Notes under the pieces: generated by a model
Told to the model about the DNA's origin: nothing
The model's database searches: none
The model's input: only the letters and a program-made list of their open reading frames with translations
In this document: one piece after another, positions 35,947 to 47,298 of the stretch
How the letters are laid out: each line of letters starts with the position of its first letter
How positions within the stretch are numbered: the stretch's first letter is position 1
Translations under genes and position numbers: made by a program
Source of the DNA: Sphingobacterium litopenaei
Lineage (GTDB): Bacteria > Bacteroidota > Bacteroidia > Sphingobacteriales > Sphingobacteriaceae
DNA: 64,000 nucleotides
Direction of reading: 5' to 3'
NCBI RefSeq assembly: GCF_014692495.1
Contig: NZ_JACOIJ010000002.1
Location: 169,957-233,956 of the forward strand

Positions 35947-37158
35947 ATGAAACAACGTTATTATTCGCTGGATGTGTTTCGAGGTGCTACAGTTGCACTT
36001 ATGATAATGGTCAATAATCCAGGGACTTGGGGAATTATGTTTGCTCCGTTGAAACATGCGCCCTGGCATGGATGTACGCCAACGGATTTAGTGTTTCCTT
36101 TTTTTTTATTTGCAGTAGGAAATGCTATGTCATTCGTTATTCCTCGATTACAAGAAGCAGGAGATGCTATTTTTTGGAAAAAGGTGATTAAAAGAACAAT
36201 TCTTATTTTCTTAATAGGATTGGGATTAAATTGGTTCCCATTTGTCCAATGGATTGATGGTACACTCCAATTCAGAGAGTGGATGAGTAGTGTCGATCCT
36301 ACAAAAGGGGTGCGAATTCTTGGGGTATTACAACGTATTGCTATTGCTTACTTCTTTGCATCTATACTTGCATATTACTTTAAACCGCGGACGTTAATTT
36401 ATATTTCAGCTCTAATTTTGTTTGGTTATTGGGGGATATGCGCGGCATTAGGTGGTGAGGATCCTTATTCATTAGCAGGATGGTTTGGTACTGAAATAGA
36501 TAAAAATATTTTAGGTGTACCGCATATGTATAAAGGAGAAGGCGTACCTTTTGATCCAGAAGGACTGATGAGTGCCTTGCCTGCGGTAGTACAAGTTGTA
36601 TTCGGTTATTTAATAGGAGTGTTTATTAAGAAACAAGGTCAGGTAGATTGGTTGTGGACTAAAGTTCCTGCTTCCAATGAACCACATTTTAAATTATTGT
36701 CTGGACTTTTTGTGACAGGATTTATCCTTATAGTTTTGGGATGGGCATGGTCATTAGGATTTCCAATTAATAAAAAGATATGGACTAGCTCGTACGTGCT
36801 CTACACAACTGGATTGGGAATTATGACGATTGGCGGAATGATATGGTATATCGAGGTACAAGGTGTTAAGAATTGGTTAACTAAATTTTTTGATGTCTTT
36901 GGCAAAAACCCATTATTCATATTTGTATTGAGTGGTTTATTTCCAAAAGCTATGGCTTTAATTCGTATACCGAATGGATTGTCTGATGCTGGAGAACAAT
37001 TATACATCACGCCTTTATCTTGGTTTTATCAAAATGTTTGTGCGCAAATGCCGGGAGTACCTGAAATCGGGTCATTAGTTTATTCATTATTGTTTTTGGC
37101 GCTGATGTGGATTATCGGTTATTTCATGGATAAAAAAGGTATTTACGTGAAGGTGTAA
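35947..37158 (+). CDS. NagX/HGSNAT-like membrane acyltransferase
   Basis: This 403-residue polytopic membrane protein resembles heparan-alpha-glucosaminide N-acetyltransferase and bacterial NagX. The signature start YSLDVFRGATVALMIMVNNP is followed by HAPWHGCTPTDLVFPFFLF, with the His expected to carry the acetyl group in that family. About ten membrane segments follow (for example TILIFLIGLGLNWFPFVQW, IAIAYFFASILAYYF, FVTGFILIVLGWAWSLGF). NagX occurs in GlcNAc catabolic clusters. Here the gene is divergent from a ROK-SusC-SusD operon, which supports amino-sugar use without proving it. Confidence 0.85.
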   Translation: MKQRYYSLDVFRGATVALMIMVNNPGTWGIMFAPLKHAPWHGCTPTDLVFPFFLFAVGNAMSFVIPRLQEAGDAIFWKKVIKRTILIFLIGLGLNWFPFVQWIDGTLQFREWMSSVDPTKGVRILGVLQRIAIAYFFASILAYYFKPRTLIYISALILFGYWGICAALGGEDPYSLAGWFGTEIDKNILGVPHMYKGEGVPFDPEGLMSALPAVVQVVFGYLIGVFIKKQGQVDWLWTKVPASNEPHFKLLSGLFVTGFILIVLGWAWSLGFPINKKIWTSSYVLYTTGLGIMTIGGMIWYIEVQGVKNWLTKFFDVFGKNPLFIFVLSGLFPKAMALIRIPNGLSDAGEQLYITPLSWFYQNVCAQMPGVPEIGSLVYSLLFLALMWIIGYFMDKKGIYVKV

Positions 37159-37281
37159 GTAATATGAAAGTTTGGAAATTAGGTAAATTTGGAAATAGTA
37201 TAGATAGTTGTCTAAATATATGGGAAATCTGACTGTGAGATAATTGCTCATAGATAAGGTAATTTTCAAATTTCCAAATTC

Positions 37282-37312
37282 TTTTCATTTTCAAATTTAA
37301 TGCTTACCTTTG
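37282..37312 (+). promoter_or_regulatory. rpsO promoter
   Basis: TACCTTTG at 37305-37312, followed by C, is a perfect strong Bacteroidota -7 box. A weak -33 match (TTTTC at 37282-37286) lies 18 bases ahead. The ATG of rpsO is 45 bases downstream, leaving room for the autoregulatory leader usual for S15. Confidence 0.65.
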
Positions 37313-37356
37313 CAGACAATTAATTAAATTTTTAACGCTTTAATATTATTCACGAA

Positions 37357-37635
37357 ATGTATTTAAGTAAAGAGTACAAAGCTGGTATCTTCGCAGAATT
37401 TGCTGGTGCAGCTGAAAACACTGGTTCTGCAGAAGGACAAGTTGCTTTATTCACTAAAAGAATTGCTCACTTAACTGAGCACTTGAAAAAAAACAGAAAA
37501 GATTTTAATACACAACGTTCTCTACAAAAATTAGTAGGTAAACGTCGTTCATTATTAGCTTATTTGTACAAAAAAGATATCAACCGTTACCGTGCGATCA
37601 TCAAAGGTCTAGGTTTACGTGATATCATCAAGTAA
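37357..37635 (+). CDS. rpsO: 30S ribosomal protein S15
   Basis: This 92-residue primary rRNA-binding protein of the small subunit platform contacts 16S helices 20-22. The family core is intact: GSAEGQVALFTKRIAHLTEH, then LKKNRKDFNTQRSLQKLVGK, RRSLLAYLYKKDINRY and the end KGLGLRDIIK. The length is normal for the phylum. It is followed by a strong terminator and then by pnp, the classic rpsO-pnp arrangement. Coregulation through RNA processing is known in other bacteria, but here the terminator separates the genes. Confidence 0.98.
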   Translation: MYLSKEYKAGIFAEFAGAAENTGSAEGQVALFTKRIAHLTEHLKKNRKDFNTQRSLQKLVGKRRSLLAYLYKKDINRYRAIIKGLGLRDIIK

Positions 37636-37656
37636 GCTTCATACAGTGAAAAGCTT

Positions 37657-37686
37657 AAAAAGCCATCCATTTTTGGATGGCTTTTT
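37657..37686 (+). terminator. rpsO terminator
   Basis: A 13-base perfect stem (37657-37669 with 37674-37686), a 4-base T loop and a T8 run. It is a textbook intrinsic terminator 21 bases past the rpsO stop. Confidence 0.93.
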
Positions 37687-37804
37687 TTTGTATTATGCTT
37701 ACATAGAATAAAAAATCCGTAACTTTGTTCAGAATTTTTAAAGGTCATAAAAATCGATGCATCAGTAGAATAAAGAGGAAAAATGCATCTCGAATTACAA
37801 AACA

Positions 37805-39997
37805 ATGAGTTATAACGAAAAAAAAGTAACAATCGATTTAGGCAACGGACTTGCTCCTATCGAATTGTCTACAGGTAAATTGGCTAAACAGGCTGATGGT
37901 TCTGTAGTATTAAAGCAAGGTGATACGATGTTGTTAGCAACAGTAGTATCATCAAAAGAAGCTAAAGCAGGTGTGGATTTCTTACCACTTTCTGTAGACT
38001 ACCAAGAAAAATATGCGGCTACAGGTCGTATCCCAGGAGGTTTCTTACGTCGTGAAGCAAGATTATCAGACTATGAAGTGTTGATTTCTCGTTTGGTAGA
38101 TAGAGCTTTACGTCCATTATTCCCCGAAACATATCACGCAGACACGCAAGTGATGATCTCGTTGATCTCTGCTGATAAAGATATTATGCCAGATGCATTA
38201 GCTGGTTTAGCGGCTTCTGCAGCTATCGCTGTGTCTGACATTCCTTTCAACGGTCCTATTTCTGAGGTACGCGTAGCGAAAATCGATGGTCAGTTAGTAA
38301 TCAACCCACGTTTATCTCAATTAGATAAAGCGACTTTAGAATTTATCGTTGCTGGTTCTGCACAAGATATCGTGATGGTAGAAGGTGAAGCAAACGAAAT
38401 TTCGGAAGCTGAAATGGTAGAGGCTATTGCTTTTGCACATGAGGCTATCAAAAAGCAAGTTGCTGCACAATTAGAATTATCAAAATTAGTAGGTTCGGAG
38501 ACTAAACGTGAGTTTAACCACGAGCCTTCGAATGAAGAGTTAAGAGCTCAAATTTTCAGTGCTACTTACGATAGAGTATACGAGATTGCAAAATCTGGTT
38601 CTTCTAAACATGAACGTTCTGAAAAATTTGCTGCTATTGGTCAAGAAGTAATTGATTCATTAGGTGAAGAAATCGACGACGAGACTAAATTTTTAGCTAA
38701 AAAATATTTCCACGATGTACAATACGATGCGGTTCGTAATCTAGTATTGGATGAAGGAATTCGTTTAGATGGTCGTGATGTACGTACTGTACGTCCTATT
38801 TGGTCTGAGGTAGATTATTTACCTGCAGCACACGGTTCAGCAGTATTTACACGTGGTGAAACACAATCATTGACTTCCGTTACTTTAGGTGCTAAAGACG
38901 ATGAGCAAATGATTGATGGTGCATTTATCAATGGATACAACAAATTCATTTTACATTACAACTTCCCAGGTTTCTCAACAGGTGAAGTAAGACCTAATAG
39001 AGGTGCTGGTCGTCGTGAAATTGGTCACGGTAACTTGGCTATGCGTTCATTGAAAAAAGTATTGCCTGCTGATTCTGAAAATCCGTACACAATTCGTGTT
39101 GTTTCGGATATCTTAGAATCAAACGGTTCTTCTTCAATGGCGACTGTTTGTGCGGGTACGTTAGCTTTATTGGATGCGGGTGTGAAATTAAAATCACCAG
39201 TATCTGGTATTGCAATGGGCTTAATCACGGATGAAAAATCAGGTAAATATGCTATTCTTTCTGATATCTTAGGTGATGAAGATCACTTAGGTGATATGGA
39301 CTTCAAAGTAACGGGTACAGAAAATGGTATCGTTGCTTGTCAGATGGACTTAAAAATCAATGGTTTGAAATGGGAAGTATTAACTCAAGCGTTGGATCAA
39401 GCGAAAGAAGCTCGTCTTCATATCTTAGGTGAGATGAAGAAAACTATCGCAGAGCCTCGTGAAGATTACAAACCTCACGCTCCTCGTATCATCCAATTGA
39501 CTATCGATAAAGAATTTATCGGTGCTGTAATTGGTCCAGGTGGTAAAATCATCCAAGAAATGCAACGCGAAACTGGCGCTACTATTTCTATTGAAGAAGT
39601 AGATAACAAAGGTATCGTTCAAATTTTTGCAGATAATAAAGCTTCTATCGACGCGGCTACTACACGTATCAAAAATATCGTAGCAAAACCAGAAATTGGT
39701 GAAACGTACGAAGGTAAAGTGAAATCTATTATGGCTTTCGGTGCTTTCGTTGAGATTATGCCAGGTAAAGATGGTTTATTACACATTTCTGAAATTGATT
39801 GGAAACGTCTTGAATCTATGGACGGAATCTACAAAGAAGGTGATATTGTAACTGTTAAATTGTTAGATATTGACAAACAAGGTAAAATGAAACTTTCTCG
39901 CAAAGCTTTATTGCCTCGTCCTCCACGTGAAGACAAACCAAGAAGAGAAGATAAGCCAGCTGCAGCAGCTCCAGCTCCTGAAGCGCCAAAAGCTTAA
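37805..39997 (+). CDS. pnp: Polynucleotide phosphorylase
   Basis: This 730-residue trimeric 3'-5' exoribonuclease degrades RNA with phosphate. It has two RNase PH domains (about 10-230 and 315-545), with [20 protein letters not shown] and the catalytic region [20 protein letters not shown] in the second. A KH domain ([20 protein letters not shown]) and an S1 domain ([20 protein letters not shown]) follow, then a Pro/Ala/Lys-rich tail. The length is usual. A TAACTTTG box at 37720-37727 may be its own promoter's -7 element. Confidence 0.98.
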   Translation: MSYNEKKVTIDLGNGLAPIELSTGKLAKQADGSVVLKQGDTMLLATVVSSKEAKAGVDFLPLSVDYQEKYAATGRIPGGFLRREARLSDYEVLISRLVDRALRPLFPETYHADTQVMISLISADKDIMPDALAGLAASAAIAVSDIPFNGPISEVRVAKIDGQLVINPRLSQLDKATLEFIVAGSAQDIVMVEGEANEISEAEMVEAIAFAHEAIKKQVAAQLELSKLVGSETKREFNHEPSNEELRAQIFSATYDRVYEIAKSGSSKHERSEKFAAIGQEVIDSLGEEIDDETKFLAKKYFHDVQYDAVRNLVLDEGIRLDGRDVRTVRPIWSEVDYLPAAHGSAVFTRGETQSLTSVTLGAKDDEQMIDGAFINGYNKFILHYNFPGFSTGEVRPNRGAGRREIGHGNLAMRSLKKVLPADSENPYTIRVVSDILESNGSSSMATVCAGTLALLDAGVKLKSPVSGIAMGLITDEKSGKYAILSDILGDEDHLGDMDFKVTGTENGIVACQMDLKINGLKWEVLTQALDQAKEARLHILGEMKKTIAEPREDYKPHAPRIIQLTIDKEFIGAVIGPGGKIIQEMQRETGATISIEEVDNKGIVQIFADNKASIDAATTRIKNIVAKPEIGETYEGKVKSIMAFGAFVEIMPGKDGLLHISEIDWKRLESMDGIYKEGDIVTVKLLDIDKQGKMKLSRKALLPRPPREDKPRREDKPAAAAPAPEAPKA

Positions 39998-40020
39998 TTT
40001 TTCAATAACATAATATTATA

Positions 40021-40052
40021 AAGGCTCAATCAAAAAAGGTTGAGCTTTTTTG
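40021..40052 (+). terminator. pnp terminator
   Basis: A GCTCAA/TTGAGC stem (40024-40029, 40040-40045) with a 10-base A-rich loop and a T7 run, just beyond pnp. Confidence 0.82.
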
Positions 40053-40143
40053 TGGAATGAGATTCAGCTTACTTATTATTGTCTGTGTATTTTTAGACAA
40101 ACGATTTATAAGGAGCTTTTTAAAGAGTAGAGATAATAATTTT

Positions 40144-40518
40144 TTACTCACTCCGTTTCACAGGTTCTAAATCTTTTAATTCGTCTTCGGAGAATAATCG
40201 ATAATGTACTTTAAAGGTTTTGCCGAGAGGTGTTTCTAAAGAAAAGCCACCAGGTCCAAAACCGTCTAGTACATCTAAAGTAAAATGAGAATATTGCCAA
40301 TATTCGAAAAGGTCTCTATCAATCCAAAATTCAAAACCCTCGACTAGACCTATCATGGCGTCATTCATTCTTGGAAAATATCCGCCTTTTTCAAAACATT
40401 GAGGTTGTGTCCCTTCGCAACACCCACCAGCTTGATAAAACATCAAATCTCCATGTTGCGCTGCTAACTGTTGAATCACTTGCTTTGCTTCTTCTGATAC
40501 ATCTAATCGTTTTATCAT
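40144..40518 (-). CDS. DUF779 family protein
   Basis: This 124-residue protein of unknown biochemical role is found almost always beside aldehyde dehydrogenases. The family marker is GGCCEGTQPQCFEKGGYF (about 32-49), three cysteines that could bind metal or react with an aldehyde. FWIDRDLFEYWQYSHFTLDV and GPGGFSLETPLGKTF follow. It lies 59 bases behind an aldehyde dehydrogenase gene on the same strand, with a strong hairpin between them, so it may be made at a lower level. A helper role for the dehydrogenase is the usual inference. Confidence 0.9.
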   Translation of the reverse strand: MIKRLDVSEEAKQVIQQLAAQHGDLMFYQAGGCCEGTQPQCFEKGGYFPRMNDAMIGLVEGFEFWIDRDLFEYWQYSHFTLDVLDGFGPGGFSLETPLGKTFKVHYRLFSEDELKDLEPVKRSE

Positions 40519-40538
40519 AATTCAGTTTTTTATAAAAA

Positions 40539-40560
40539 TGGGGTTTCCTTGGAAACCCCA
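40539..40560 (-). terminator. Hairpin between aldehyde dehydrogenase and DUF779 genes
   Basis: A perfect 10-base stem (40539-40548 with 40551-40560) and a 2-base loop. On the minus strand it is followed by ATTTTTA. It should terminate or attenuate read-through from the dehydrogenase gene into DUF779. Confidence 0.75.
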
Positions 40561-40577
40561 ATACATAGATAGTGTGT

Positions 40578-42080
40578 CTAAAAAAATCCTAATTTTTCTT
40601 TATTATAAGAAATCAACATGTTCTTTGTTTGTCGGTAGTGATCCAGCATGATTTTGTGGTTTTCACGACCAATACCTGATTGCTTATAGCCTCCAAATGG
40701 AGCACCAGCAGGGTAGGAGTGATATTGATTTACCCATACACGTCCTGCCTGTATGGCGCGAGGAACCGTATACAGTTGATGTGCATCACGAGTCCAGACA
40801 CCAGCACCTAAGCCGTAGATTGTATCGTTTGCAATTTCAATGGCTTCTTTCTCATCTTTGAAAGTGGTAACAGCCAACACTGGACCGAAAATTTCTTCTT
40901 GGAAAATACGCATCTTGTTGTGTCCTTTGAATAAGGTAGGTTTGATATAATAGCCATCTTCAAATCCTTCACCTACGTTGTTTACATCACCACCAGTCAA
41001 TACTTCTGCTCCTTCTTCTTTACCTAGTTTGATGTAAGATAAAATTTTATCTTTTTGAATTTTCGAAGCTTGCGCACCCATCATTACTGTTGGATCTAGT
41101 GGGTCACCCACTTTAATCGCATTTACACGTTCAATTACTTTCTCAATGAATTTATCGTAAATGGATTCTTGGATTAATAGGCGCGATGGACAAGTACAGA
41201 TTTCCCCTTGATTCAGGGCAAATAGAACTGCGCCTTCTACAGCTTTATCTAAGAACGCATCGTCATGATCCATTACCGATTCGAAGAATACGTTTGGTGA
41301 TTTTCCGCCTAATTCCAACGTAACTGGAATAATGTTTTCTGTAGCATATTGCATTACCAATCGCCCGGTTGCTGTTGATCCTGTAAAGGCAGCTTTCGAA
41401 ACTTTTGGATTAGTTACTAAGGCACGGCCTAATTCAGCACCAAAGCCATTCACAACATTGACCACACCGTCAGGAATCAGATCCCCAATCAATTCCATTA
41501 ATACCATGATAGATGTAGGGGTGCTTTCTGCAGGTTTTAATACAACAGTATTACCTGCCGCTAGGGCTGGAGCCAATTTCCATACCGCCATTAATAAAGG
41601 AAAATTCCAAGGGATAATCTGGGCAATTACACCAATCGGCTCATGTACAATTAATGAAACTGTATTAGCATCCAACTCACTTAATGAACCTTCTTCTGCA
41701 CGGATTACACCCGCGAAATATCTAAAATGATCAATTGCCAATGGAATATCGGCATTTAACGTTTCACGTACGGCTTTACCATTATCAACAGTTTCTACTG
41801 CCGCGATATATTCCAGATTTTGTTCGATGCGATCGGCTATTTTGTTCAGAATGATACTTCGTTCTGTAGCAGAAGTTTTCCCCCAGGTTTGAAAAGCTTT
41901 TTCTGCAGCATTTACCGCTAATTCTAAATCTTCTTTTGTAGAATGAGCAGCTTGTGTAAAAACTTTTCCATCCAAAGGAGAGATGTTGTCAAAATATTTT
42001 CCTTGAACTGGAGGTACAAATTTTCCTCCAATATAGTTGTCATAACGCTCTTTGAACGTCGGTCTTTGAATTGTACCCAT
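40578..42080 (-). CDS. NAD(P)-dependent aldehyde dehydrogenase
   Basis: This 500-residue class I/II-type enzyme oxidises aldehydes to acids. Motifs: the [20 protein letters not shown] cofactor region, [15 protein letters not shown], the general-base Glu in [15 protein letters not shown], and the nucleophile region [15 protein letters not shown], in which a second Cys follows two residues after the catalytic one. The C-terminus ([20 protein letters not shown]) is typical. With DUF779 and a divergent AraC regulator it matches the acetaldehyde/ethanol-type dehydrogenase group (ExaC/AldB-like). The substrate is not certain. Confidence 0.93.
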   Translation of the reverse strand: MGTIQRPTFKERYDNYIGGKFVPPVQGKYFDNISPLDGKVFTQAAHSTKEDLELAVNAAEKAFQTWGKTSATERSIILNKIADRIEQNLEYIAAVETVDNGKAVRETLNADIPLAIDHFRYFAGVIRAEEGSLSELDANTVSLIVHEPIGVIAQIIPWNFPLLMAVWKLAPALAAGNTVVLKPAESTPTSIMVLMELIGDLIPDGVVNVVNGFGAELGRALVTNPKVSKAAFTGSTATGRLVMQYATENIIPVTLELGGKSPNVFFESVMDHDDAFLDKAVEGAVLFALNQGEICTCPSRLLIQESIYDKFIEKVIERVNAIKVGDPLDPTVMMGAQASKIQKDKILSYIKLGKEEGAEVLTGGDVNNVGEGFEDGYYIKPTLFKGHNKMRIFQEEIFGPVLAVTTFKDEKEAIEIANDTIYGLGAGVWTRDAHQLYTVPRAIQAGRVWVNQYHSYPAGAPFGGYKQSGIGRENHKIMLDHYRQTKNMLISYNKEKLGFF

Positions 42081-42238
42081 ATTAGTGTTTATTTATTTGT
42101 GTTATCTGTTTATTCAAATTTACCGAACACGAAAGGGGTGCTATAGCATATTTGTGTCAAAGTGCAGGACTATTGTTTCAAGGTCTGTAACAATTTATTA
42201 TATTTGGTTACGAGCCAATTATAAAAGTTTTTAATGTT

Positions 42239-43144
42239 ATGATGAACAAATCTTTTATAAATACTCTTCCGTACGCGAAGGAAAAGGAGCTAACTACCTT
42301 GATAGAGAATAAGCGTTCCTTTGCTGTAGACGAAATGGAACTTCATGTTTTCGAAACATATGAAGCTAGTTCCCTTGTACCATTACAATTTGGCGATATT
42401 GTTCTGATTAATATGTTGGAAGGCAAAAAAGTTATGCATATTGGCCAATTAGATGCATTTGATTATCAGCCGGGACAAATGCTCATGCTTCCATCCTATA
42501 CCAAAATGCTGATAGATTTTCCAGAAGCTACATTGCATAAACCAACACAATGCACTGCTTTGGTCGTAAGTAAAACGAAAATAGATTCAATATTGAATTA
42601 TCTCAATGAATTTAGTCCAAAGCATCAAATGATAGGCGAATGGAATTTTGATCCTAATATCTTTCATTTATATAATACACCTGAATTGACCGATCTACTC
42701 AATAAGTTTTTTCGCATAATGATGGATTCGAATGCGCTCAAAAGTGTGTATGCGGATTTGACCTTCAAAGAAGTCATGATACGTCTCATGCAAGCGCAAT
42801 CTATGTTGGCATTAGAAATTGGCAATTCTGCGAATGCGGTACTTTTGCACTTAAAGGAATTTATTCGTACACGGATTACTGAGAGAATTTCGATAGAATC
42901 TCTAGAGAGAGTAGCTAATATGAGTAAATCGAGTTTGACGCGTCTATTTAAGAAAGAACTTGGTGTAAGTCCAATGGAATACGTTATCAGTGAGCGAATC
43001 AGCAAAGCTAAAGAGTTGCTCAAAATGACTAAATCCGTCAAAGAATCCTGTTTTGGAGCAGGATTCAGTGATGTAAATTATTTTGTACGTATTTTTAAGA
43101 GTAAAGAAGGTATTACTCCTGGTGCTTTCTTGCTTTCTGTTTAG
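42239..43144 (+). CDS. AraC-type regulator of the aldehyde dehydrogenase operon
   Basis: This 301-residue regulator has an AraC_N-type sensing domain (about 1-190, LHVFETYEASSLVPLQFGDI, YQPGQMLMLPSYTKML) and a C-terminal pair of helix-turn-helix motifs (SIESLERVANMSKSSLTRLF, then KESCFGAGFSDVNYFVRIFK). It is divergent from the aldehyde dehydrogenase gene across 158 bases. That fits known AraC regulators of aldehyde or alcohol oxidation, so it probably activates that gene in response to substrate. Two adjacent Met codons can start it. Its stop lies 2 bases from the end of convergent smpB. Confidence 0.9.
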   Translation: MMNKSFINTLPYAKEKELTTLIENKRSFAVDEMELHVFETYEASSLVPLQFGDIVLINMLEGKKVMHIGQLDAFDYQPGQMLMLPSYTKMLIDFPEATLHKPTQCTALVVSKTKIDSILNYLNEFSPKHQMIGEWNFDPNIFHLYNTPELTDLLNKFFRIMMDSNALKSVYADLTFKEVMIRLMQAQSMLALEIGNSANAVLLHLKEFIRTRITERISIESLERVANMSKSSLTRLFKKELGVSPMEYVISERISKAKELLKMTKSVKESCFGAGFSDVNYFVRIFKSKEGITPGAFLLSV

Positions 43145-43146
43145 AA

Positions 43147-43602
43147 TTAAAATTTCATTACGCGATCGAGTTCACGTTTTGTATCACGCTCTTTGATGGA
43201 TTCACGTTTGTCGAAATCTTTTTTACCTTGTGCTAAAGCTATTTCTATTTTGGCGTATCCACGCTCATTTATAAAGATGCGTAAGGGGACAATAGTAAAA
43301 CCTCGTTCTTCTCCTTTTTCTTTTAATTTCTTGAGTTCTTTTTTAGTTAAAAGCAATTTTCTATCGCGTTTTGCTTCGTGATTATAAAAGGAACCGAACG
43401 AATACTCGGCTATGTGCATGTTACGAATGTACAATCCATCTTCAAAAAATGAACAAAAACTATCGTTAATATTGGCCTTGCCTTCACGTATAGATTTGAT
43501 TTCTGTCCCCAACAATTGCAACCCTGCTACGTATTTGTCAAGAAGATGATATTCGAACGATGCTCTTTTGTTTTTTATATTTATTTGGGATGATATAGCC
43601 AT
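43147..43602 (-). CDS. smpB: SsrA-binding protein SmpB
   Basis: This 151-residue tmRNA partner rescues stalled ribosomes by trans-translation. The core beta barrel starts [20 protein letters not shown], then [18 protein letters not shown] and [20 protein letters not shown] with the conserved His-Glu. The basic tail ([20 protein letters not shown]), which enters the mRNA channel, is complete. The tmRNA gene itself is not in the window. Confidence 0.97.
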   Translation of the reverse strand: MAISSQINIKNKRASFEYHLLDKYVAGLQLLGTEIKSIREGKANINDSFCSFFEDGLYIRNMHIAEYSFGSFYNHEAKRDRKLLLTKKELKKLKEKGEERGFTIVPLRIFINERGYAKIEIALAQGKKDFDKRESIKERDTKRELDRVMKF

Positions 43603-45146
<1,544 letters not shown>

Positions 45147-45171
45147 GTTTACACTAAAACATAAAAAGGAC

Positions 45172-46293
45172 ATGATTAATATCATACCTGTTACTACTAA
45201 AAAACAACGTGCGGAATTCATAGATTTTCCGCATGATTTGTATATGGGGGATCCGAATTATGTTCCTGAGCTTTTTGTAGCTCAAGACGATTTATTAAAT
45301 CCCAACAAGCATCCATTTTACTTACATTCTTCGGCACAATTGTTCTTAGCGTACAAGGATAATAAAATAGTAGGAAGAATTGCGGCAATATGGAATCCTC
45401 ACCACAATGAGTTTAATAAAGTTAACGAAGGGCAGTTTGGATTTTTTGATTGTATTAATGATCAAGAAGTAGCCAATAAACTTTTCGATACGGCAAAGGC
45501 TTGGGTGAAAGAGAAAGGTGGTGATAAGATAGTCGGTCCGATTAATTTGTCTACAAACGAAACCTGCGGATTATTAATTGAAGGGTTTGATCGCCCTCCT
45601 GTGGCGATGATGACTTACAATTATCCATATTATATGGATTTAATTGATAATTATGGTTTTACAAAGCAGGTAGACCTTCGCGCGTATGAAATCTTGACAG
45701 AAAATGCGAACACTCGTTCTGTTTTATTATTAGATAAGTTAGAAGAACGCTTAAAGCGCTCAGGAATAATTCTACGTTTGATTGATTTGAAAAATTTCAA
45801 AAGCGAAGCCGAAAAAATAAAAAAAGTATACAATAAGGCTTGGGACAAAAATTTAGGTTTTGTTCCGATGACTGATGAGGAATTTGCCTACATCGCAAAG
45901 GACCTCAAAATGATTGTAGATCAGAACTACTGTATTATTGCAGAAAAAGATAATGAGATTGTAGGTTTTGCTGTCGGAATTCCTAATATTAACGAGATAC
46001 AGATTAAGATCAAACGTGGACGTTTATTGCCAACAGGTATTTTCAAATTGTTGTTTGGTCGTAAAAAAATCAAAACTTTGCGCGTCATGATGCTTGGAGT
46101 TTTGGAAGAGTACCGTAAATTGGGCATCGAAGCATGTTTGTATGGACGAATTATCAAAAATGCGAAGCAGCATGGTATCAAAGGGGCAGAATGTTCCTGG
46201 ATGTTGGATCATAATTATATGATGAATCACGCTATAGAGCAGATAAACGGTAATTTATATAAACGTTACCGTATCTATGAAAAATTAATATGA
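45172..46293 (+). CDS. GNAT-like acyltransferase, candidate ceramide synthase
   Basis: This 373-residue protein has two GNAT-like halves. The second shows FAVGIPNINEIQIKIK, then VMMLGVLEEYRKLGIEACLY in the place of the acyl-CoA loop, ending in an Arg/Lys/Tyr-rich helix. The N-terminal half starts with the odd motif FIDFPHDLYMGDPNYVPELF. GNAT-type proteins have been reported as bacterial ceramide synthases (bCerS). The position right behind spt, 25 bases away, makes N-acylation of the long-chain base the best guess. It overlaps the next gene by 4 bases (ATGA). The specific function is an inference. Confidence 0.72.
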   Translation: MINIIPVTTKKQRAEFIDFPHDLYMGDPNYVPELFVAQDDLLNPNKHPFYLHSSAQLFLAYKDNKIVGRIAAIWNPHHNEFNKVNEGQFGFFDCINDQEVANKLFDTAKAWVKEKGGDKIVGPINLSTNETCGLLIEGFDRPPVAMMTYNYPYYMDLIDNYGFTKQVDLRAYEILTENANTRSVLLLDKLEERLKRSGIILRLIDLKNFKSEAEKIKKVYNKAWDKNLGFVPMTDEEFAYIAKDLKMIVDQNYCIIAEKDNEIVGFAVGIPNINEIQIKIKRGRLLPTGIFKLLFGRKKIKTLRVMMLGVLEEYRKLGIEACLYGRIIKNAKQHGIKGAECSWMLDHNYMMNHAIEQINGNLYKRYRIYEKLI

Positions 46294-47288
46294 CAACGAA
46301 GGTTTTCATAACAGGTGCAAGTGGTTTTGTGGGATCGCACCTTGTTGAAGCAGCAAAAAATCGTGGATGGGAAGTGCATGCTGCAGTCCGGTCATCAAGT
46401 AAGATTGACGATATTAAAACTTATGTGGACAAATTTGTTCATCCAGATTTTGGCAATGTCGAGGAGCTTAAGCATCTTTTTCTTCAAGAGCAATACGACT
46501 ATATCATACATGCTGCAGCATTAACAAAATCCAAATCGGAGGAAGAAATTTTGCGCGTCAATGTCGGAATGACACAGAATTTGATGCAAGTAGCTTTTGA
46601 AGAGGGCGTCCAATTGAAACGTTTTGTATATGTAAGCAGTTTGGCTGCTATTGGTCCTATCGCATATAATAGTACAGAAGATATTCAAGAAGATACAGAT
46701 TATCGTCCCTTGACAGTATATGGTCGTAGTAAACGTACTTCTGAATTAAATATAAAGAAGAGATTTGCAGATAAACCCATTTCGATTTTCAGACCTACCG
46801 CTGTGTACGGTCCACGTGAAAAAGATTTGTTTATCTTATTTGACACACTAAATAAAGGGCTTGATCCTTACATCGGTTCCAATCCACAGAAACTTAGTTT
46901 CATCTATGTGAAAGATTTAGTAGATGTGCTTTTGAAAGGTTGTGAAGTTCCTCAGTTTGCATTAGAATTTTATAATATTTCAGATGGTCACGTATATTCG
47001 AAATATGCGATGGCTGATATTTTTCGCAAAACATTTAAGAAAAAGGCACTTCGTTTGCATATACCATACAGAGTGGTGGCATTTGTTGCGCGCGTATCCC
47101 AAATGTTATATAAAAACTCTTCTAAAACACCCGTGATTTATCCTGAACGTTTAGGAGAGCTTACGGCTGAAAATTGGAGTTGCGATATCAGTAAAGCCAA
47201 AACAAAATTGGGATTCAATCCCCAATTTGATCTTGAAAAAGGTTTGACAGCTACATTATTGTGGTATAAAGACAATAAGTGGCTATAA
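46290..47288 (+). CDS. Extended SDR reductase, candidate CerR
   Basis: This 332-residue NAD(P)-dependent epimerase/dehydratase-type enzyme has the Rossmann loop VFITGASGFVGSHLVEA, the catalytic Ser region FVYVSSLAAIGP and YGRSKRTSEL with Tyr and Lys. The rest (FRPTAVYGPREKDLFILFDT, LSFIYVKDLVDVLLKG) is usual for extended SDRs. In bacteria that make ceramide, an SDR of this type (CerR) reduces the keto group formed by Spt. Translational coupling with the GNAT-like gene inside the spt operon supports that role here. A sugar-nucleotide enzyme remains possible from sequence alone. Confidence 0.75.
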   Translation: MTTKVFITGASGFVGSHLVEAAKNRGWEVHAAVRSSSKIDDIKTYVDKFVHPDFGNVEELKHLFLQEQYDYIIHAAALTKSKSEEEILRVNVGMTQNLMQVAFEEGVQLKRFVYVSSLAAIGPIAYNSTEDIQEDTDYRPLTVYGRSKRTSELNIKKRFADKPISIFRPTAVYGPREKDLFILFDTLNKGLDPYIGSNPQKLSFIYVKDLVDVLLKGCEVPQFALEFYNISDGHVYSKYAMADIFRKTFKKKALRLHIPYRVVAFVARVSQMLYKNSSKTPVIYPERLGELTAENWSCDISKAKTKLGFNPQFDLEKGLTATLLWYKDNKWL

Positions 47289-47298
47289 ATATAAAGTA

